From: Eledone cirrhosa | Taxonomy: Eukaryota > Mollusca > Cephalopoda > Octopoda > Eledonidae | DNA length: 64,000 nt | Assembly (NCBI GenBank): GCA_964016885.1 | Contig: OZ024740.1 | Location: 7,584,450-7,648,449 of the forward strand | Direction of reading: 5' to 3' | Part shown: positions 24,831 to 40,359 of the stretch, one piece after another | Numbering within the stretch: the first letter of the stretch is position 1 | Layout: each line of letters begins with the position of its first letter | Translations under genes and position numbers: made by a program | Notes under the pieces: generated by a model | What the model saw: the letters and a program-made list of their open reading frames with translations, nothing else | Databases searched by the model: none | What the model was told of the DNA's origin: nothing

Positions 24831-27324
24831 GTTTCGATTAGTATATCAGTTTCTATTGGACTGTCAGTTTCCATTGATATATCAGTTTCGTTTGGTATAT
24901 CAGTTTCTATAGGTATATCAGTTTCGATTGGTATGTCAGTTTCTATTGGTATATCAGTTGCGATTGATATATCAGTTTCGATTAGTATGTCAGTTTCTAA
25001 TGGTATGTCAGTTTTGATTAGTATATCAGTTTCTATTGGTATGTCAGTTTCGATTGTTATGTCAGTTTCTATTGGTATATCAGTTTCTATTGGTATGTCA
25101 GTTTCGATTGGTACGTCAGTTTGGATTGGTATGTCACTTTTAATTCGTATATCAGTTTCGATTAGTATGTCAGTTTTTATTGGTATATCAGTTTCGATTG
25201 GTATATCTGTTTCGATTGGTATGTCAGTTTCGATTTGTATATCAGTTTCGATTGGTATGTCAGTTTCGATTAGTATATCAGTTACTATTGGTATGTCAGT
25301 TTTTATTGGTATATCAGTTTCGATTGGTATATCAGTTTCTATTGGTATATCAGTTTCTATTGGTATGTCAGTTTAGATTGGTATAGCAGTTTCTATTGGT
25401 ATATCAGTTTCGATTGGTATATCAGATTCTATTGGTATATCAGTTTTGATTGGTATATCAGTTTCGATTAGTATATCAGTTTCTATTGGTATATCAGTTT
25501 CTATTGGTATGTCAGTTTTGATTGGTATATCAGTTTTAATTGGCATGTCAATTTCAATTAGTATATCAGTTTCGATTGGTATATCAGTTTCGATTAGTAT
25601 GTCAGTTTCTATTGGTATGCCAGTTTCGATTGGTGTATCAGTTTCGATTGGTATATCAGTATCCATTGGTATATCAGTTTCTATTGGTATGTCAGTTTTG
25701 ATTGGTATATCAATTTCTATTGGCATGTCAGTTTCGATTAGTATGTCAGTTTCTATTGGTATATCAGTTTCGATTGGTATGTCAGTTTCTATTGGTATGT
25801 CAGTTTTGATTTTTATATCAGTTACTATTGGTATGTCAGTTTCGATTGGTATGTCAGTTTCGATTAGTATATCAGTTTCTATAGGTATATCAGTTTCGAT
25901 TGGTATGTCAATTTCGATTGGTATATTAGTTTCGATTAGTATGTCAGTTACTATTGGTATATCAGTTTCGATTGGTTTATCTGTTTCGATTGGTATGTCA
26001 GTTTCTATTGTTATATCAGATTCGATTAATATGTCAGTTTCGATTAGTATATCAGTTTCTATTGCTATGTCAGTTTCGATTGGTATATCAGTTTCTACTG
26101 GTATATCAGTTTCTATTGGTATGTCAGTTTCGATTGTTATATCAGTTTCGATTGTTATATCAGTTTCGATTAGTATGTCAGTTTCTATTTGTATGTCAGT
26201 TTCGATTAGAATGTCAGTTTCGATTGGTATATCAGTTTCGATTCGTATATCAGTTTCTATTGGTATATCAGTTTCTATTGGTATGTTAGTTTTGATTGGT
26301 ATAGCAGTTTCTATTGGTATGTAAGTTTCGATTGGTATGTCATTTTCTATTGGTATATCAGTTTCGATTGGTATGTCAGTTCCTATTGGTATGTCCGTTT
26401 CGATTATTATATCAGTTACTATTGGTATGTCAGTTTCTATTGGTATATCTGTTTCGATTGGTATGTCAGTTTCGATTAGTATATCAGTTTCTATAGGTAT
26501 GTCAGTTTCTATTAGTATATCAGTTTCGATTGGTATATCAGTTTCGATTGGTATGTCAGTTTCGATTGGTATATCAGTTTCTATTGGTATGTTAGTTTAG
26601 ATTGATATATCAGTTTCGATTAGTATGTCAGTTACTATTGGTATATCAGTTTCGATCGGTATATCTGTTTCGATTGGTATGTCAGTTTCTATTGTTATAT
26701 CAGATTCGATTAGTATGTCAGTTTCGATTGGTATATCAGTTTCTATTGGTATATCAGTTTCTATTGGTATGTCAGTTTTTATTGGTATATCAGTTTCTAT
26801 TGGTATATCAGTTTCGATTGTTATGTCAGTTTCTATTGGTATATCAGTTTCGATTGGTATGTTAGTTTCTATTGGTATGTCAGTTTCGATTAGTATATCA
26901 GTTTCTATTGGTTTGTCAGTTTCGATTGGTATATCAGTTTCTATTAGTATATCAGTTTCTATTGGTAAGTCAATTTCGAGTGGTATATCAGTTTCGATTA
27001 GTATGTCAGTTTCTATTGGTATATCAGTATCGATTGGTATATCTGTTTCGATTGGTATGTCAGTTTCGATTGGTATGTCAGTTTCGATTAGTATATCAGT
27101 TTCTATTCGTATGTCAGTTTCTATTGGTATATCAGTTTCGATTGGTATATCAGTTTCGATTAGTATGTCAGTTTCTATTGGTATGTCAGTTTCGATTAGT
27201 ATATCAGTTTGGATTGGTATGTCAATTTCAATTGGTATATCAGTTTCGATTAGTATGTCAGTTTCGATTGGTATATCAGTTTCGATTGGTATGTCAGTTT
27301 CGATTAGTATATCAGTTTCTATTG

Positions 27325-30300
27325 GTATGTGAGTTTCTATTGGTATATCAGTTTCGATTGGTATATCAGTTTCGATTAGTATGTCAGTTTCTATTGGTAT
27401 GTCAGTTTCGATTAATATAACAGTTTAGATTGGTATATCAGTTTCTATTGGTATGACAGTTTCGATTGGTATATCAGTTTTGATTGGTATATCTGTTTCG
27501 TTTGGTATATCAGTTTCTATTGGTATATCAGTTTCTATTGGTATGACAGTTTCGATTGGTATATCAGTTTCGATTGGTATGTCAGTTTGGATAGGTATGT
27601 CAGTTTCGATTGGTATGTCAGTTTCGATTGGTATGTCAATTTCGATTGGTATATCAGTTTTGATTAGTATATCAGTTTCTATTGGACTTTCAGTTTCTAT
27701 TGATATATCAGTTTCGATTGGTATATCTGTTTTGTTTGGTATATCAGTTTCTTTTGGTATATCAGTTTCTATTGGTATGACAGTTTCGATTGGTATATCA
27801 GTTTCTATTGGTATGTCAGTTTCGATTGGTATGTCAGTTTCTATTGGTATATCAGTTGCGATTGATATATCAGTTTCGATTAGTATGTCAGTTTCTAATG
27901 GTATGTCAGTTTTGATTAGTATATCAGTTTCTATTGGTATGTCAGTTTCTATTGGTATATCAGTTTCGATTGGTATATCAGTTTCGATTGGTATGTCAGT
28001 TTCTATTGGTATACCAGTTTCTATTGGTATGTCAGTTTCGATTGGTACGTCAGTTTGGATTGGTATGTCAATTTCAATTGTTATATCAGTTTCGATTAGT
28101 ATGTCAGTTTCTATTGGTATATCAGTTTCGATTGGTATATCTGTTTCGATTGGTATGTCAGTTTCGATTTGTATATCAGTTTCGATTGGTATGTCAATTT
28201 CGATTGTTATGTCAGTTTCTATTGGTATATCAGTTTCGATTGGTATGTTAGTTTCTATTGGTATGTCAGTTTCGATTAGTATATCAGTTTCTATTGGTTT
28301 GTCAGTTTCGATTGGTATATCAGTTTCTATTGGTATATCAGTTTCTATTGGTATGTCAATTTCGAATGGTATATCAGTTTCGATTAGTATGTCAGTTTCT
28401 ATTGGTATATCAGTTTCGATTGGTATATCTGTTTCGATTGGTATGTCAGTTTCGATTGGTATGTCAGTTTCGATTAATATATCAGTTTCTATTGGTATGT
28501 CAGTTTCTATTGGTATATCAGTTTCGATTGGTATATCAGTTTCGATTAGTATGTCAGTTTCGATTGGTATATCTGTTTCGATTGGTATGTCAGTTTCGAT
28601 TAGTATATCAGTTTCTATTGGTATGTGAGTTCTATTGGTTATATCAGTTTCGATTGGTATATCAGTTTTGATTGGTATGTCAGTTTCTATTGGTATATCT
28701 GTTTCGATTGGTATATCAGTTTCGATTGGTATTAAAGTTTTGATTAGTATATTAATTTCTATTGGTATGTCGGTTTCTATTGGTATATCAGTTTCGATTG
28801 TTATATCAGTTTCGATTAGTATGTCAGTTTCTATTGGTATGTCAGTTTCGATTAGTATGTCAGTTTCGATTGGTATATCAGTTTCGATTGGTATATCAGT
28901 TTCTATTGGTATATCAGTTTCTATTGGTACGTCAGTTTTGATTGGTATGTCAGTTTCTATTGGTATATCTGTTTCGATTGGTTTGTCAGTTTCGATTAGT
29001 AAATCAGTTTCTATAGGTATGTCAGTTTCTATTAGTAGATCAGTTTCGATTGGTATAGCTGTTTCGATTGGTATGTCAGTTTCGATTGTTATGTCAGTTT
29101 CTAATGGTATGTCAGTTTTGATTAGTATATCAGTTTCTATTGGTATGTCAGTTTTGATTGGTATGTCAGTTTCTATTGGTATATCTGTTTCGATTGGTAT
29201 ATCAGTTTCGATTGGTATTAAAGTTTTGATTAGTATATTAGTGTCTATTGCTATGTCAGTTTCGATTGTTATATCAGTTTCTATTGGTATATCAGTTTCG
29301 ATTAGTATGTCAGTTTCTATTGGTATATCAGTTTCGATTGGTATATCTGTTTCGATTGGTTATATCAGTTTCGATTGGTATATCAGTTTCGATTAGTATG
29401 TCAGTTTCTATTGGTATGTCAGTTTTGATTGGTATGTCAGTTTCTATTGGTATATCTGTTTCGATTGGTATATCAGTTTCGATTGGTATTAAAGTTTTGA
29501 TTAGTATATTAGTTTCTATTGCTATGTCAGTTTCGATTGGTATATCAGTTTCTATTGGTATATCAGTTTCGATTAGTATGTCAGTTTCTATTGGTATATC
29601 AGTTTCGATTGGTATATCTGTTTCGATTGGTATGTCAGTTTCGATTTGTATATCAGTTTCGATTGGTATGTCAGTTTCGATTAGTATATCAGTAACTATT
29701 GGTATGTTAGTATCTATTGGTACATCAGTTTCTATTGGTATGTCAATTTCGATTGTTATGTCAGTTTCTAATGGTATGTCAGTTTTGATTAGTATATCAG
29801 TTTCTATTGTTATATCAGTTTCGATTAGTATGTCAGTTTCTATTGGTATATCAGTTTCGATTGGTATATCTGTTTCGATTGGTATGTCAGTTTCGATTGG
29901 TATGTCAGTTTCGATTAGTATATCAGTTTCTATTGGTATGTCAGTTTCTATTGGTATATCAGTTTATATTGGTATGTGAGTTCTATTGGTTATATCAGTT
30001 TCGATTGGTATATCAGTTTCGATTAGTATGTCAGTTTCTATTGGTATGTCAGTTTTGATTGGTATGTCAGTTTCTATTGCTATATCTGTTTCGATTGGTA
30101 TATCAGTTTCGATTGGTATTAAAGTTTTGATTAGTATATTAGTTTCTATTGCTATGTCAGTTTCGATTGGTATATCAGTTTCTATTGGTATATCAGTTTC
30201 GATTAGTATGTCAGTTTCTATTGGTATATCAGTTTCGATTGGTATATCTGTTTCGATTGGTATGTCAATTTCGATTTGTATATCAGTTTCGATTGGTATG

Positions 30301-33300
30301 TCAGTTTCTATTGGTATGTCAGTTTTGATTGGTATGTCAGTTTCTATTGGTATATCAGTTTCTATTGGTATATCAGTTTCGATTGCTATGTTAGTTTCTA
30401 TTGGTATATTAGTTTCTATTGCTATGTCAGTTTCGATTGGTATATCAGTTTCTATTGGTATATCAGTTTCTATTGGAATGTCAGTTTTTATTGGTATATC
30501 AGTTTCTATTGGTTTGTCAGTTTCGATTGGTATATCAGTTTCTATTGGTATATCAGTTTCTATTGGTACGTCAATTTCGAATGGTATATCAGTTTCAATT
30601 AGTATGTCAGTTTCTATTGGTATATCAGTTTCGATTGGTATATCTGTTTCGATTGGTTTGTCAGTTTCGATTGGTATATCAGTTTCTATTGGTTTGTCAG
30701 TTTCGATTGGTATATCAGTTTCTATTGGTATATCAGTTTCTATTGGTACGTCAATTTTGAATGGTATATCAGTTTCGATTAGTATGTCAGTTTCTATTGG
30801 TATATCAGTTTCGATTGGTATATCTGTTTCGATTGGTATGTCAGTTTCGATTGGTATGTCAGTTTCGATTAGTATATCAGTTTTTATTGGTATGTCAGTT
30901 TCTATTGGTATATCAGTTTCGATTAGTATGTCAGTTTCTATTGGTATGTCAGTTTCGATTAGTATATCAGTTTGGATTGGTATGTCAATTTGAATTGGTA
31001 TATCAGTTTCGATTAGTATGTCAGTTTCTATTGGTATATCAGTTTCGATTGGTATATCTGTTTCGATTGGTATGTCAGTTTCGATTTGTATATCAGTTTC
31101 GATTGGTATGTCAGTTTCGATTAGTATATCAGTAACTATTGGTATGTTAGTATCTATTGGTACATCAGTTTCTATTGGTATGTCAATTTCGATTGTTATG
31201 TCAGTTTCTAATGGTATGTCAGTTTTGATTAGTATATCAGTTTCTATTGGTATATCAGTTTCGATTAGTATGTCAGTTTCTATTGGTATATCAGTTTCGA
31301 TTGGTATATCTGTTTCGATTGGTATGTCAGTTTCGATTGGTATGTTAGTTTCGATTAGTATATCAGTTTCTATTGGTATGTCAGTTTCTATTGGTATATC
31401 AGTTTCGATGGGTATATCAGTTTCGATTAGTATGTCAATTTCTATTGGTATGTCAATTTCAATTGGTATATCAGTTTCGATTAGTATGTCAGTTTCGATT
31501 GGTATATCAGTTTCGATTAGTATGTCAGTTTCTATTGGTACGTCAGTTTCGATTAATATAACAGTTTAGATTGGTATATCAGTTTCTATTGGTAGGACAG
31601 TTTCGATTGGTATATCAGTTTCGATTGGTATATCAGTTTCGATTGGTATCTCAGTTTTGATTAGTATATTAGTTTCTATTGGTATGTCGGTTTCTATTGG
31701 TATATCAGTTTCGATTGTTATACCAGTTTCGATTAGTATGTCTGTTTCTATTGGTATGTCAGTTTCGATTGGTATATCAGTTTCGACTGGTATATCAGTT
31801 TCTATTGGTATGTCAGTTTTGATTGGTATGTCAGTTTCTATTGGTATATCTGTTTCGATTGGTATGTCAGTTTCGATTAGTAAATCAGTTTCTATAGGTA
31901 TGTCAGTTTCTATTAGTATATCAGTTTCGATTGGTATATCGGTTTCGATTGGTATGTCAGTTTCGATTGGTATATCAGTTTCTATTGGTATATTAGTTTA
32001 GATTGATATATCAGTTTCGATTAGTATGTCAGTTTCTATTGGTATATCAGTTTCAATTGTTATATCAGTTTCGATTGGTATATCAGTTTCGATTGGTATG
32101 TCAGTTTCTATTGGTATATCAGTTACTATTGGTATGTCAGTTTCGATTGGTATGTCAGTTTCGATTGGTATGTCAATTTCGATTGGTACATCAGTTTCGA
32201 TTAGTATGTCAGTTACTATTGGTATATCAGTTTCGATTGGTATGTGAGTTTCTATTGGTATATCAGTTTCGATTGGTATATCAGTTTCGATTAGTATGTC
32301 AGTTTCTATTGGTATGTCAGTTTCGATTAATATAACAGTTTAGATTGGTATATCAGTTTCTATTGGTATGACAGTTTCGATTGGTATATCAGTTTCGATT
32401 GGTATATCTGTTTCGTTTGGTATATCAGTTTCTATTGGTATATCAGTTTCTATTGGTATGACAGTTTCGATTGGTATATCAGTTTCGATTGGTATGTCAG
32501 TTTGGATTGGTATGTCAATTTCGATTGGTATATCAGTTTTGATTAGTATATCAGTTTCTATTGGACTTTCAGTTTCTATTGATATATCAGTTTCGATTGG
32601 TATATCTGTTTTGTTTGGTATATCAGTTTCTTTTGGTATATCAGTTTCTATTGGTATGACAGTTTCGATTGGTATATCAGTTTCTATTGGTATGTCAGTT
32701 TCGATTGGTATGTCAGTTTCTATTGGTATATCAGTTGCGATTGATATATCAGTTTCGATTAGTATGTCAGTTTCTAATGGTATGTCAGTTTTGATTAGTA
32801 TATCAGTTTCTATTGGTATGTCAGTTTCTATTGGTATATCAGTTTCGATTGGTATATCAGTTTCGATTGGTATGTCAGTTTCTATTGGTATACCAGTTTC
32901 TATTGGTATGTCAGTTTCGATTGGTACGTCAGTTTGGATTGGTATGTCAATTTCAATTGTTATATCAGTTTCGATTAGTATGTCAGTTTCTATTGGTATA
33001 TCAGTTTCGATTGGTATATCTGTTTCGATTGGTATGTCAGTTTCGATTTGTATATCAGTTTCGATTGGTATGTCAATTTCGATTGTTATGTCAGTTTCTA
33101 TTGGTATATCAGTTTCGATTGGTATGTTAGTTTCTATTGGTATGTCAGTTTCGATTAGTATATCAGTTTCTATTGGTTTGTCAGTTTCGATTGGTATATC
33201 AGTTTCTATTGGTATATCAGTTTCTATTGGTATGTCAATTTCGAATGGTATATCAGTTTCGATTAGTATGTCAGTTTCTATTGGTATATCAGTTTCGATT

Positions 33301-36300
33301 GGTATATCTGTTTCGATTGGTATGTCAGTTTCGATTGGTATGTCAGTTTCGATTAATATATCAGTTTCTATTGGTATGTCAGTTTCTATTGGTATATCAG
33401 TTTCGATTGGTATATCAGTTTCGATTAGTATGTCAGTTTCGATTGGTATATCTGTTTCGATTGGTATGTCAGTTTCGATTAGTATATCAGTTTCTATTGG
33501 TATGTGAGTTCTATTGGTTATATCAGTTTCGATTGGTATATCAGTTTCGATTAGTATGTCAGTTTCTATTGGTATGTCAGTTTTGATTGGTATGTCAGTT
33601 TCTATTGGTATATCTGTTTCGATTGGTATATCAGTTTCGATTGGTATTAAAGTTTTGATTAGTATATTAATTTCTATTGGTATGTCGGTTTCTATTGGTA
33701 TATCAGTTTCGATTGTTATATCAGTTTCGATTAGTATGTCAGTTTCTATTGGTATGTCAGTTTCGATTAGTATGTCAGTTTCGATTGGTATATCAGTTTC
33801 GATTGGTATATCAGTTTCTATTGGTATATCAGTTTCTATTGGTACGTCAGTTTTGATTGGTATGTCAGTTTCTATTGGTATATCTGTTTCGATTGGTTTG
33901 TCAGTTTCGATTAGTAAATCAGTTTCTATAGGTATGTCAGTTTCTATTAGTAGATCAGTTTCGATTGGTATAGCTGTTTCGATTGGTATGTCAGTTTCGA
34001 TTGTTATGTCAGTTTCTAATGGTATGTCAGTTTTGATTAGTATATCAGTTTCTATTGGTATGTCAGTTTTGATTAGTATATTAGTTTCTATTGCTATGTC
34101 AGTTTCGATTGTTATATCAGTTTCTATTGGTATATCAGTTTCGATTAGTATGTCAGTTTCTATTGGTATATCAGTTTCGATTGGTATATCTGTTTCGATT
34201 GGTTATATCAGTTTCGATTGGTATATCAGTTTCGATTAGTATGTCAGTTTCTATTGGTATGTCAGTTTTGATTGGTATGTCAGTTTCTATTGGTATATCT
34301 GTTTCGATTGGTATATCAGTTTCGATTGGTATTAAAGTTTTGATTAGTATATTAGTTTCTATTGCTATGTCAGTTTCGATTGGTATATCAGTTTCTATTG
34401 GTATATCAGTTTCGATTAGTATGTCAGTTTCTATTGGTATATCAGTTTCTATTGGTATATCTGTTTCGATTGGTATGTCAGTTTCGATTTGTATATCAGT
34501 TTCGATTGGTATGTCAGTTTCGATTAGTATATCAGTAACTATTGGTATGTTAGTATCTATTGGTACATCAGTTTCTATTGGTATGTCAATTTCGATTGTT
34601 ATGTCAGTTTCTAATGGTATGTCAGTTTTGATTAGTATATCAGTTTCTATTGGTATATCAGTTTCGATTAGTATGTCAGTTTCTATTGGTATATCAGTTT
34701 CGAATGGTATATCTGTTTCGATTGGTATGTCAGTTTCGATTGGTATGTCAGTTTCGATTAGTATATCAGTTTCTATTGGTATGTCAGTTTCTATTGGTAT
34801 ATCAGTTTATATTGGTATGTGAGTTCTATTGGTTATATCAGTTTCGATTGGTATATCAGTTTCGATTAGTATGTCAGTTTCTATTGGTATGTCAGTTTTG
34901 ATTGGTATGTCAGTTTCTATTGCTATATCTGTTTCGATTGGTATATCAGTTTCGATTGGTATTAAAGTTTTGATTAGTATATTAGTTTCTATTGCTATGT
35001 CAGTTTCGATTGGTATATCAGTTTCTATTTGTATATCAGTTTCGATTAGTATGTCAGTTTCTATTGGTATATCAGTTTCGATTGGTATATCTGTTTCGAT
35101 TGGTATGTCAGTTTCGATTTGTATATCAGTTTCGATTGGTATGTCAGTTTCTATTGGTATGTCAGTTTTGATTGGTATGTCAGTTTCTATTGGTATATCA
35201 GTTTCTATTGGTATATCAGTTTCGATTGCTATGTTAGTTTCTATTGGTATATTAGTTTCTATTGCTATGTCAGTTTCGATTGGTATATCAGTTTCTATTG
35301 GTATATCAGTTTCTATTGGAATGTCAGTTTTTATTGGTATATCAGTTTCTATTGGTTTGTCAGTTTCGATTGGTATATCAGTTTCTATTGGTATATCAGT
35401 TTCTATTGGTACGTCAATTTCGAATGGTATATCAGTTTCGATTAGTATGTCAGTTTCTATTGGTATATCAGTTTCGATTGGTATATCTGTTTCGATTGGT
35501 TTGTCAGTTTCGATTGGTATATCAGTTTCTATTGGTTTGTCAGTTTCGATTGGTATATCAGTTTCTATTGGTATATCAGTTTCTATTGGTACGTCAATTT
35601 CGAATGGTATATCAGTTTCGATTAGTATGTCAGTTTCTATTGGTATATCAGTTTCGATTGGTATATCTGTTTCGATTGGTATGTCAGTTTCGATTGGTAT
35701 GTCAGTTTCGATTAGTATATCAGTTTTTATTGGTATGTCAGTTTCTATTGGTATATCAGTTTCGATTAGTATGTCAGTTTCTATTGGTATGTCAGTTTCG
35801 ATTAGTATATCAGTTTGGATTGGTATGTCAATTTGAATTGGTATATCAGTTTCGATTAGTATGTCAGTTTCTATTGGTATATCAGTTTCGATTGGTATAT
35901 CTGTTTCGATTGGTATGTCAGTTTCGATTTGTATATCAGTTTCGATTGGTATGTCAGTTTCGATTAGTATATCAGTAACTATTGGTATGTTAGTATCTAT
36001 TGGTACATCAGTTTCTATTGGTATGTCAATTTCGATTGTTATGTCAGTTTCTAATGGTATGTCAGTTTTGATTAGTATATCAGTTTCTATTGGTATATCA
36101 GTTTCGATTAGTATGTCAGTTTCTATTGGTATATCAGTTTCGATTGGTATATCTGTTTCGATTGGTATGTCAGTTTCGATTGGTATGTCAGTTTCGATTA
36201 GTATATCAGTTTCTATTGGTATGTCAGTTTCTATTGGTATATCAGTTTCGATTGGTATATCAGTTTCGATTAGTATGTCAATTTCTATTGGTATGTCAAT

Positions 36301-36940
36301 TTCAATTGGTATATCAGTTTCGATTAGTATGTCAGTTTCGATTGGTATATCAGTTTCGATTAGTATGTCAGTTTCTATTGGTACGTCAGTTTCGATTAAT
36401 ATAACAGTTTAGATTGGTATATCAGTTTCTATTGGTAGGACAGTTTCGATTGGTATATCAGTTTCGATTGGTATATCAGTTTCGATTGGTATCTCAGTTT
36501 TGATTAGTATATTAGTTTCTATTGGTATGTCGGTTTCTATTGGTATATCAGTTTCGATTGTTATATCAGTTTCGATTAGTATGTCAGTTTCTATTGGTAT
36601 GTCAGTTTCGATTAGTATGTCAGTTTCGATTGGTATATCAGTTTCGATTGGTATATCAGTTTCGACTGGTATATCAGTTTCTATTGGTATATTAGTTTAG
36701 ATTGATATATCAGTTTCGATTAGTATGTCAGTTTCTATTGGTATATCAGTTTCAATTGTTATATCAGTTTCGATTGGTATATCAGTTTCGATTGGTATGT
36801 CAGTTTCTATTGGTATATCAGTTACTATTGGTATGTCAGTTTCGATTGGTATGTCAGTTTCGATTGGTATGTCAATTTCGATTGGTACATCAGTTTCGAT
36901 TAGTATGTCAGTTACTATTGGTATATCAGTTTCGATTGGT
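27325..36940. repeat. Tandem pair of ~4.7-4.9-kb higher-order blocks
   Basis: Copy A is about 27325-32240 and copy B about 32241-36940. The offset falls in steps from 4,915 to 4,879 to 4,843 to 4,699 bp, that is by 36, 36 and 144 bp, or two, two and eight whole units missing from copy B. Shared markers include GATTAATATAACAGTTTAG, GGTATTAAAGTTTTG, GTGAGTTCTATTGGTTATATC (28626 and 33505) and TCAATTTGAATTGG (30988 and 35831). Apart from missing units the copies appear nearly identical. Confidence 0.85.
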
Positions 36941-39900
36941 ATATCTGTTTCGATTGGTATGTCAGTCTCTATTGTTATATCAGATTCGATTAGTATGTCA
37001 GTTTCGATTAGTATATCAGTTTCTATTGCTATGTCAGTTTCGATTGGTATATCAGTTTCTATTGGTATGTCAGTTGCGATTGTTATGTCAGTTTCTATCG
37101 GTATATCAGTTTCGATTGGTATGTTAGTTTCTATTGGTATGTCAGTTTCGATTAGTATATCAGTTTCTATTGGTTTGTCAGTTTCGATTGGTATATCAGT
37201 TTCTATTGGTATATCAGTTTCTATTGGTACGTCAATTTCGAATGGTATATCAGTTTCGATTAGTATGTCAGTTTCTATTGGTATATCAGTTTCGATTGCT
37301 ATATCTGTTTCGATTGGTATGTCAGTTTCGATTGGTATGTCAGTTTCGATTAGTATATCAGTTTCTATTGGTATGTCAGTTTCTATTGGTATATCAGTTT
37401 CGATTGGTATATCAGTTTCGATTAGTATGTCAGTTTCTATTGGTATGTCAGTTTCGATTAGTATATCAGTTTGGATTGGTATGTCAATTTGAATGTGTAT
37501 ATCAGTTTCGATTAGTATGTCAGTTTCTATTGGTATATCAGTTTCGATTGGTATATCTGTTTCGATTGGTATGTCAGTTTCGATTTGTATATCAGTTTCG
37601 ATTGGTATGTCAGTTTCGATTAGTATATCAGTTACTATTGGTATGTGAGTTTCTATTGGTATATCAGTTTCGATTGGTATATCAGTTTCGATTAGTATTT
37701 CAGTTTCTATTGGTATGTCATTTTCGATTAATATAACAGTTTAGATTGGAATATCAGTTTCTATTGGTATATCAGTTTCGATTGGTATATCAGTTTCTAT
37801 TGGTATATCAGTTTCTACTGGTATGACAGTTTCGATTGGTATATCAGTTTCGATTGGTATATCAGTTTCGATTGCTATATCAGTTTCTATTGGTATGACA
37901 GTTTCGATTGGTATATCAGTTTCGATTGGTATATCAGTTTCGATTGGTATATCAGTTTCTATTGGTATATCAGTTTCTATTGGTATGACAGTTTCGATTG
38001 GTATATCAGTTTCGATTGGTATGTCAGTTAGGATAGGTATGTCAGTTTCGATTGGTATGTCAGTTTCGATTGGTATGTCAATTTCGATTGGTATATCAGT
38101 TTCGATTAGTATATCAGTTTCTATTGGACTGTCAGCTTCTATTGATATGTCAGTTTCGTTTGGTATATCTGTTTCGATTGGTATGTCAGTTTCGATTGGT
38201 ATGTCAGTTTCGATTAGTATATCAGTTTCTATTGGTATGTCAGTTTCTATTGGTATATCAGTTTCGATTGGTATATCAGTTTCGATTAGTATGTCTGTTT
38301 CGATTAGTATATCCGTTTGGATTGGTATGTCAGTTTCGATTAGTATATCAGTTTCTATTGGTATGTGAGTTTCTATTGGTATATCAGTTTCGATTGGTAT
38401 ATCAATTTCGATTAGTATGTCAGTTTCTATTGGTATGTCAGTTTCGATTAATATAACAGTTTAGATTGGTATATCAGTTTCTATTGGTAGGACAGTTTCG
38501 ATTGGTATATCAGTTTCGATTGGTATATCAGTTTCGATTGGTATCTCAGTTTTGATTAGTATATTAGTTTCTATTGGTATGTCGGTTTCGACTGTTATAT
38601 CAGTCTCGATTAGTATATCAGTTTCTATTGGTATGTCAGTTTCGATTAGTATGTCAGTTTCGATTGGTATATCAGTTTCGATTGGTATATCAGTTTCTAT
38701 TGGTATATCAGTTTCTATTGGTATGTCAGTTTTGATTGGTATAGCAGTTTCTATTGGTATGTCAGTTTCGATTGGTATGTCAGTTTCTATTGGTATATCT
38801 GTTTCGATTGGTATGTCAGTTTCGATTAGTATATCAGTTTCTATAGGTATGTCAGTTTCTATTAGTATATCAGTTTCGATTGGTATATCAGTTTCGATTG
38901 GTATGTCAGTTTCGATTGGTATATCAATTTCTATTGGTATATCAGTTTAGATTGATATATCAGTTTCGATTAGTATGTCAGTTTCTATTGGTATATCAGT
39001 TTCGATTGTTATATCAGTTTCAATTGGTATATCAGTTTCGATTGGTATGTCAGTTTCTATTGGTATATCAGTTACTATTGGTATGTCAGTTTCGATTGGT
39101 ATGTCAGTTTCGATTGGTATGTCAATTTCGATTGGTATATCAGTTTCGATTAGTATGTCAGTTACTATTGGTATATCAGTTTCGATTGGTATATCTTTTT
39201 CGATTGGTATGTCAGTTTCTATTGTTATATCAGATTCGATTAGTATGTCAGTTTCGATTAGTATATCAGTTTCTATTGCTATGTCAGTTTCGATTGGTAT
39301 ATCAGTTTCTATTGGTATATCAGTTTCTATTGGTATGTCAGTTTCGATTGTTATGTCAGTTTCTATTGGTATATCTCTTTCGATTAGTATATCAGTTTCT
39401 ATTGGTTTGTCAGTTTCGATTGGTATATCAGTTTCTATTGGCATGACAGTTTCGATTGCTACATCAGTTTCTATTGGTATATCAGTTTCTATTGGTATGT
39501 CAGTTTCTATTGGTATGTCAGTTTCGATTGGTATATCAGTTTCGATTGGTATATCAGTTTCTATTGGTATATCAGTTTCTATTGGTATGTCAGTTTCGAT
39601 TGGTATGTCAGTTTCGATTGGTATGTCAGTTTCGATTGGTATGTCAATTTCGATTGGTATATCAGTTTCGATTAGTATGTCAGTTTCTATTGGTATGTCA
39701 GTTTCGATTAGTATATCAGTTTAGATTGGTATATCAGTTTCTATTGGTATGACAGTTTCGATTGGTATATCAGTTTCGATTGGTATGTCAGTTTGGATAG
39801 GTATGTCAGTTTCGATTGGTATGTCAGTTTCAATTGGTATATCAGTTTCTATTGGTATGTCTGTTTTGATTGGTATAGCAGTTTCTATTGGTATGACAGA

Positions 39901-40359
39901 TTCGATTGGTATGTCAGTTTCTATTGGTAATTCAGTTTCGATTGGTAAGTCAGTTTCGATTGGTATGTCAATTTCGATTGGTATATCAGTTTCGATTGGT
40001 ATGTCAGTTTCGATTGCTATATCAGTTTCGATTGGTATATCAGTTTCGATTAGTATGTCAGTTTCTATTGATATGTCAGTTTCGATTGGTATGTCAGATT
40101 CTATTAGTATATAAGTTTCGATTGGTATATCAGTTTCGATTGGTATGTCAGTTTCGATTGGTATATCAGTTTCTATTGGTATGTCAGTTTTGATTGGTAT
40201 ACCAGTTTCTATTGGTATGTCAGTTTCGATTGGTATGTCAGTTTCTATTGGTATATCAGTTTCGATTGGTATGTCAGTTTCTATTGGTATGTCAGTTTCG
40301 ATGATTATATCAGTTACTATTGGTATGTCAGTTTTGATTGGTATATCAGTTTCTATTGG

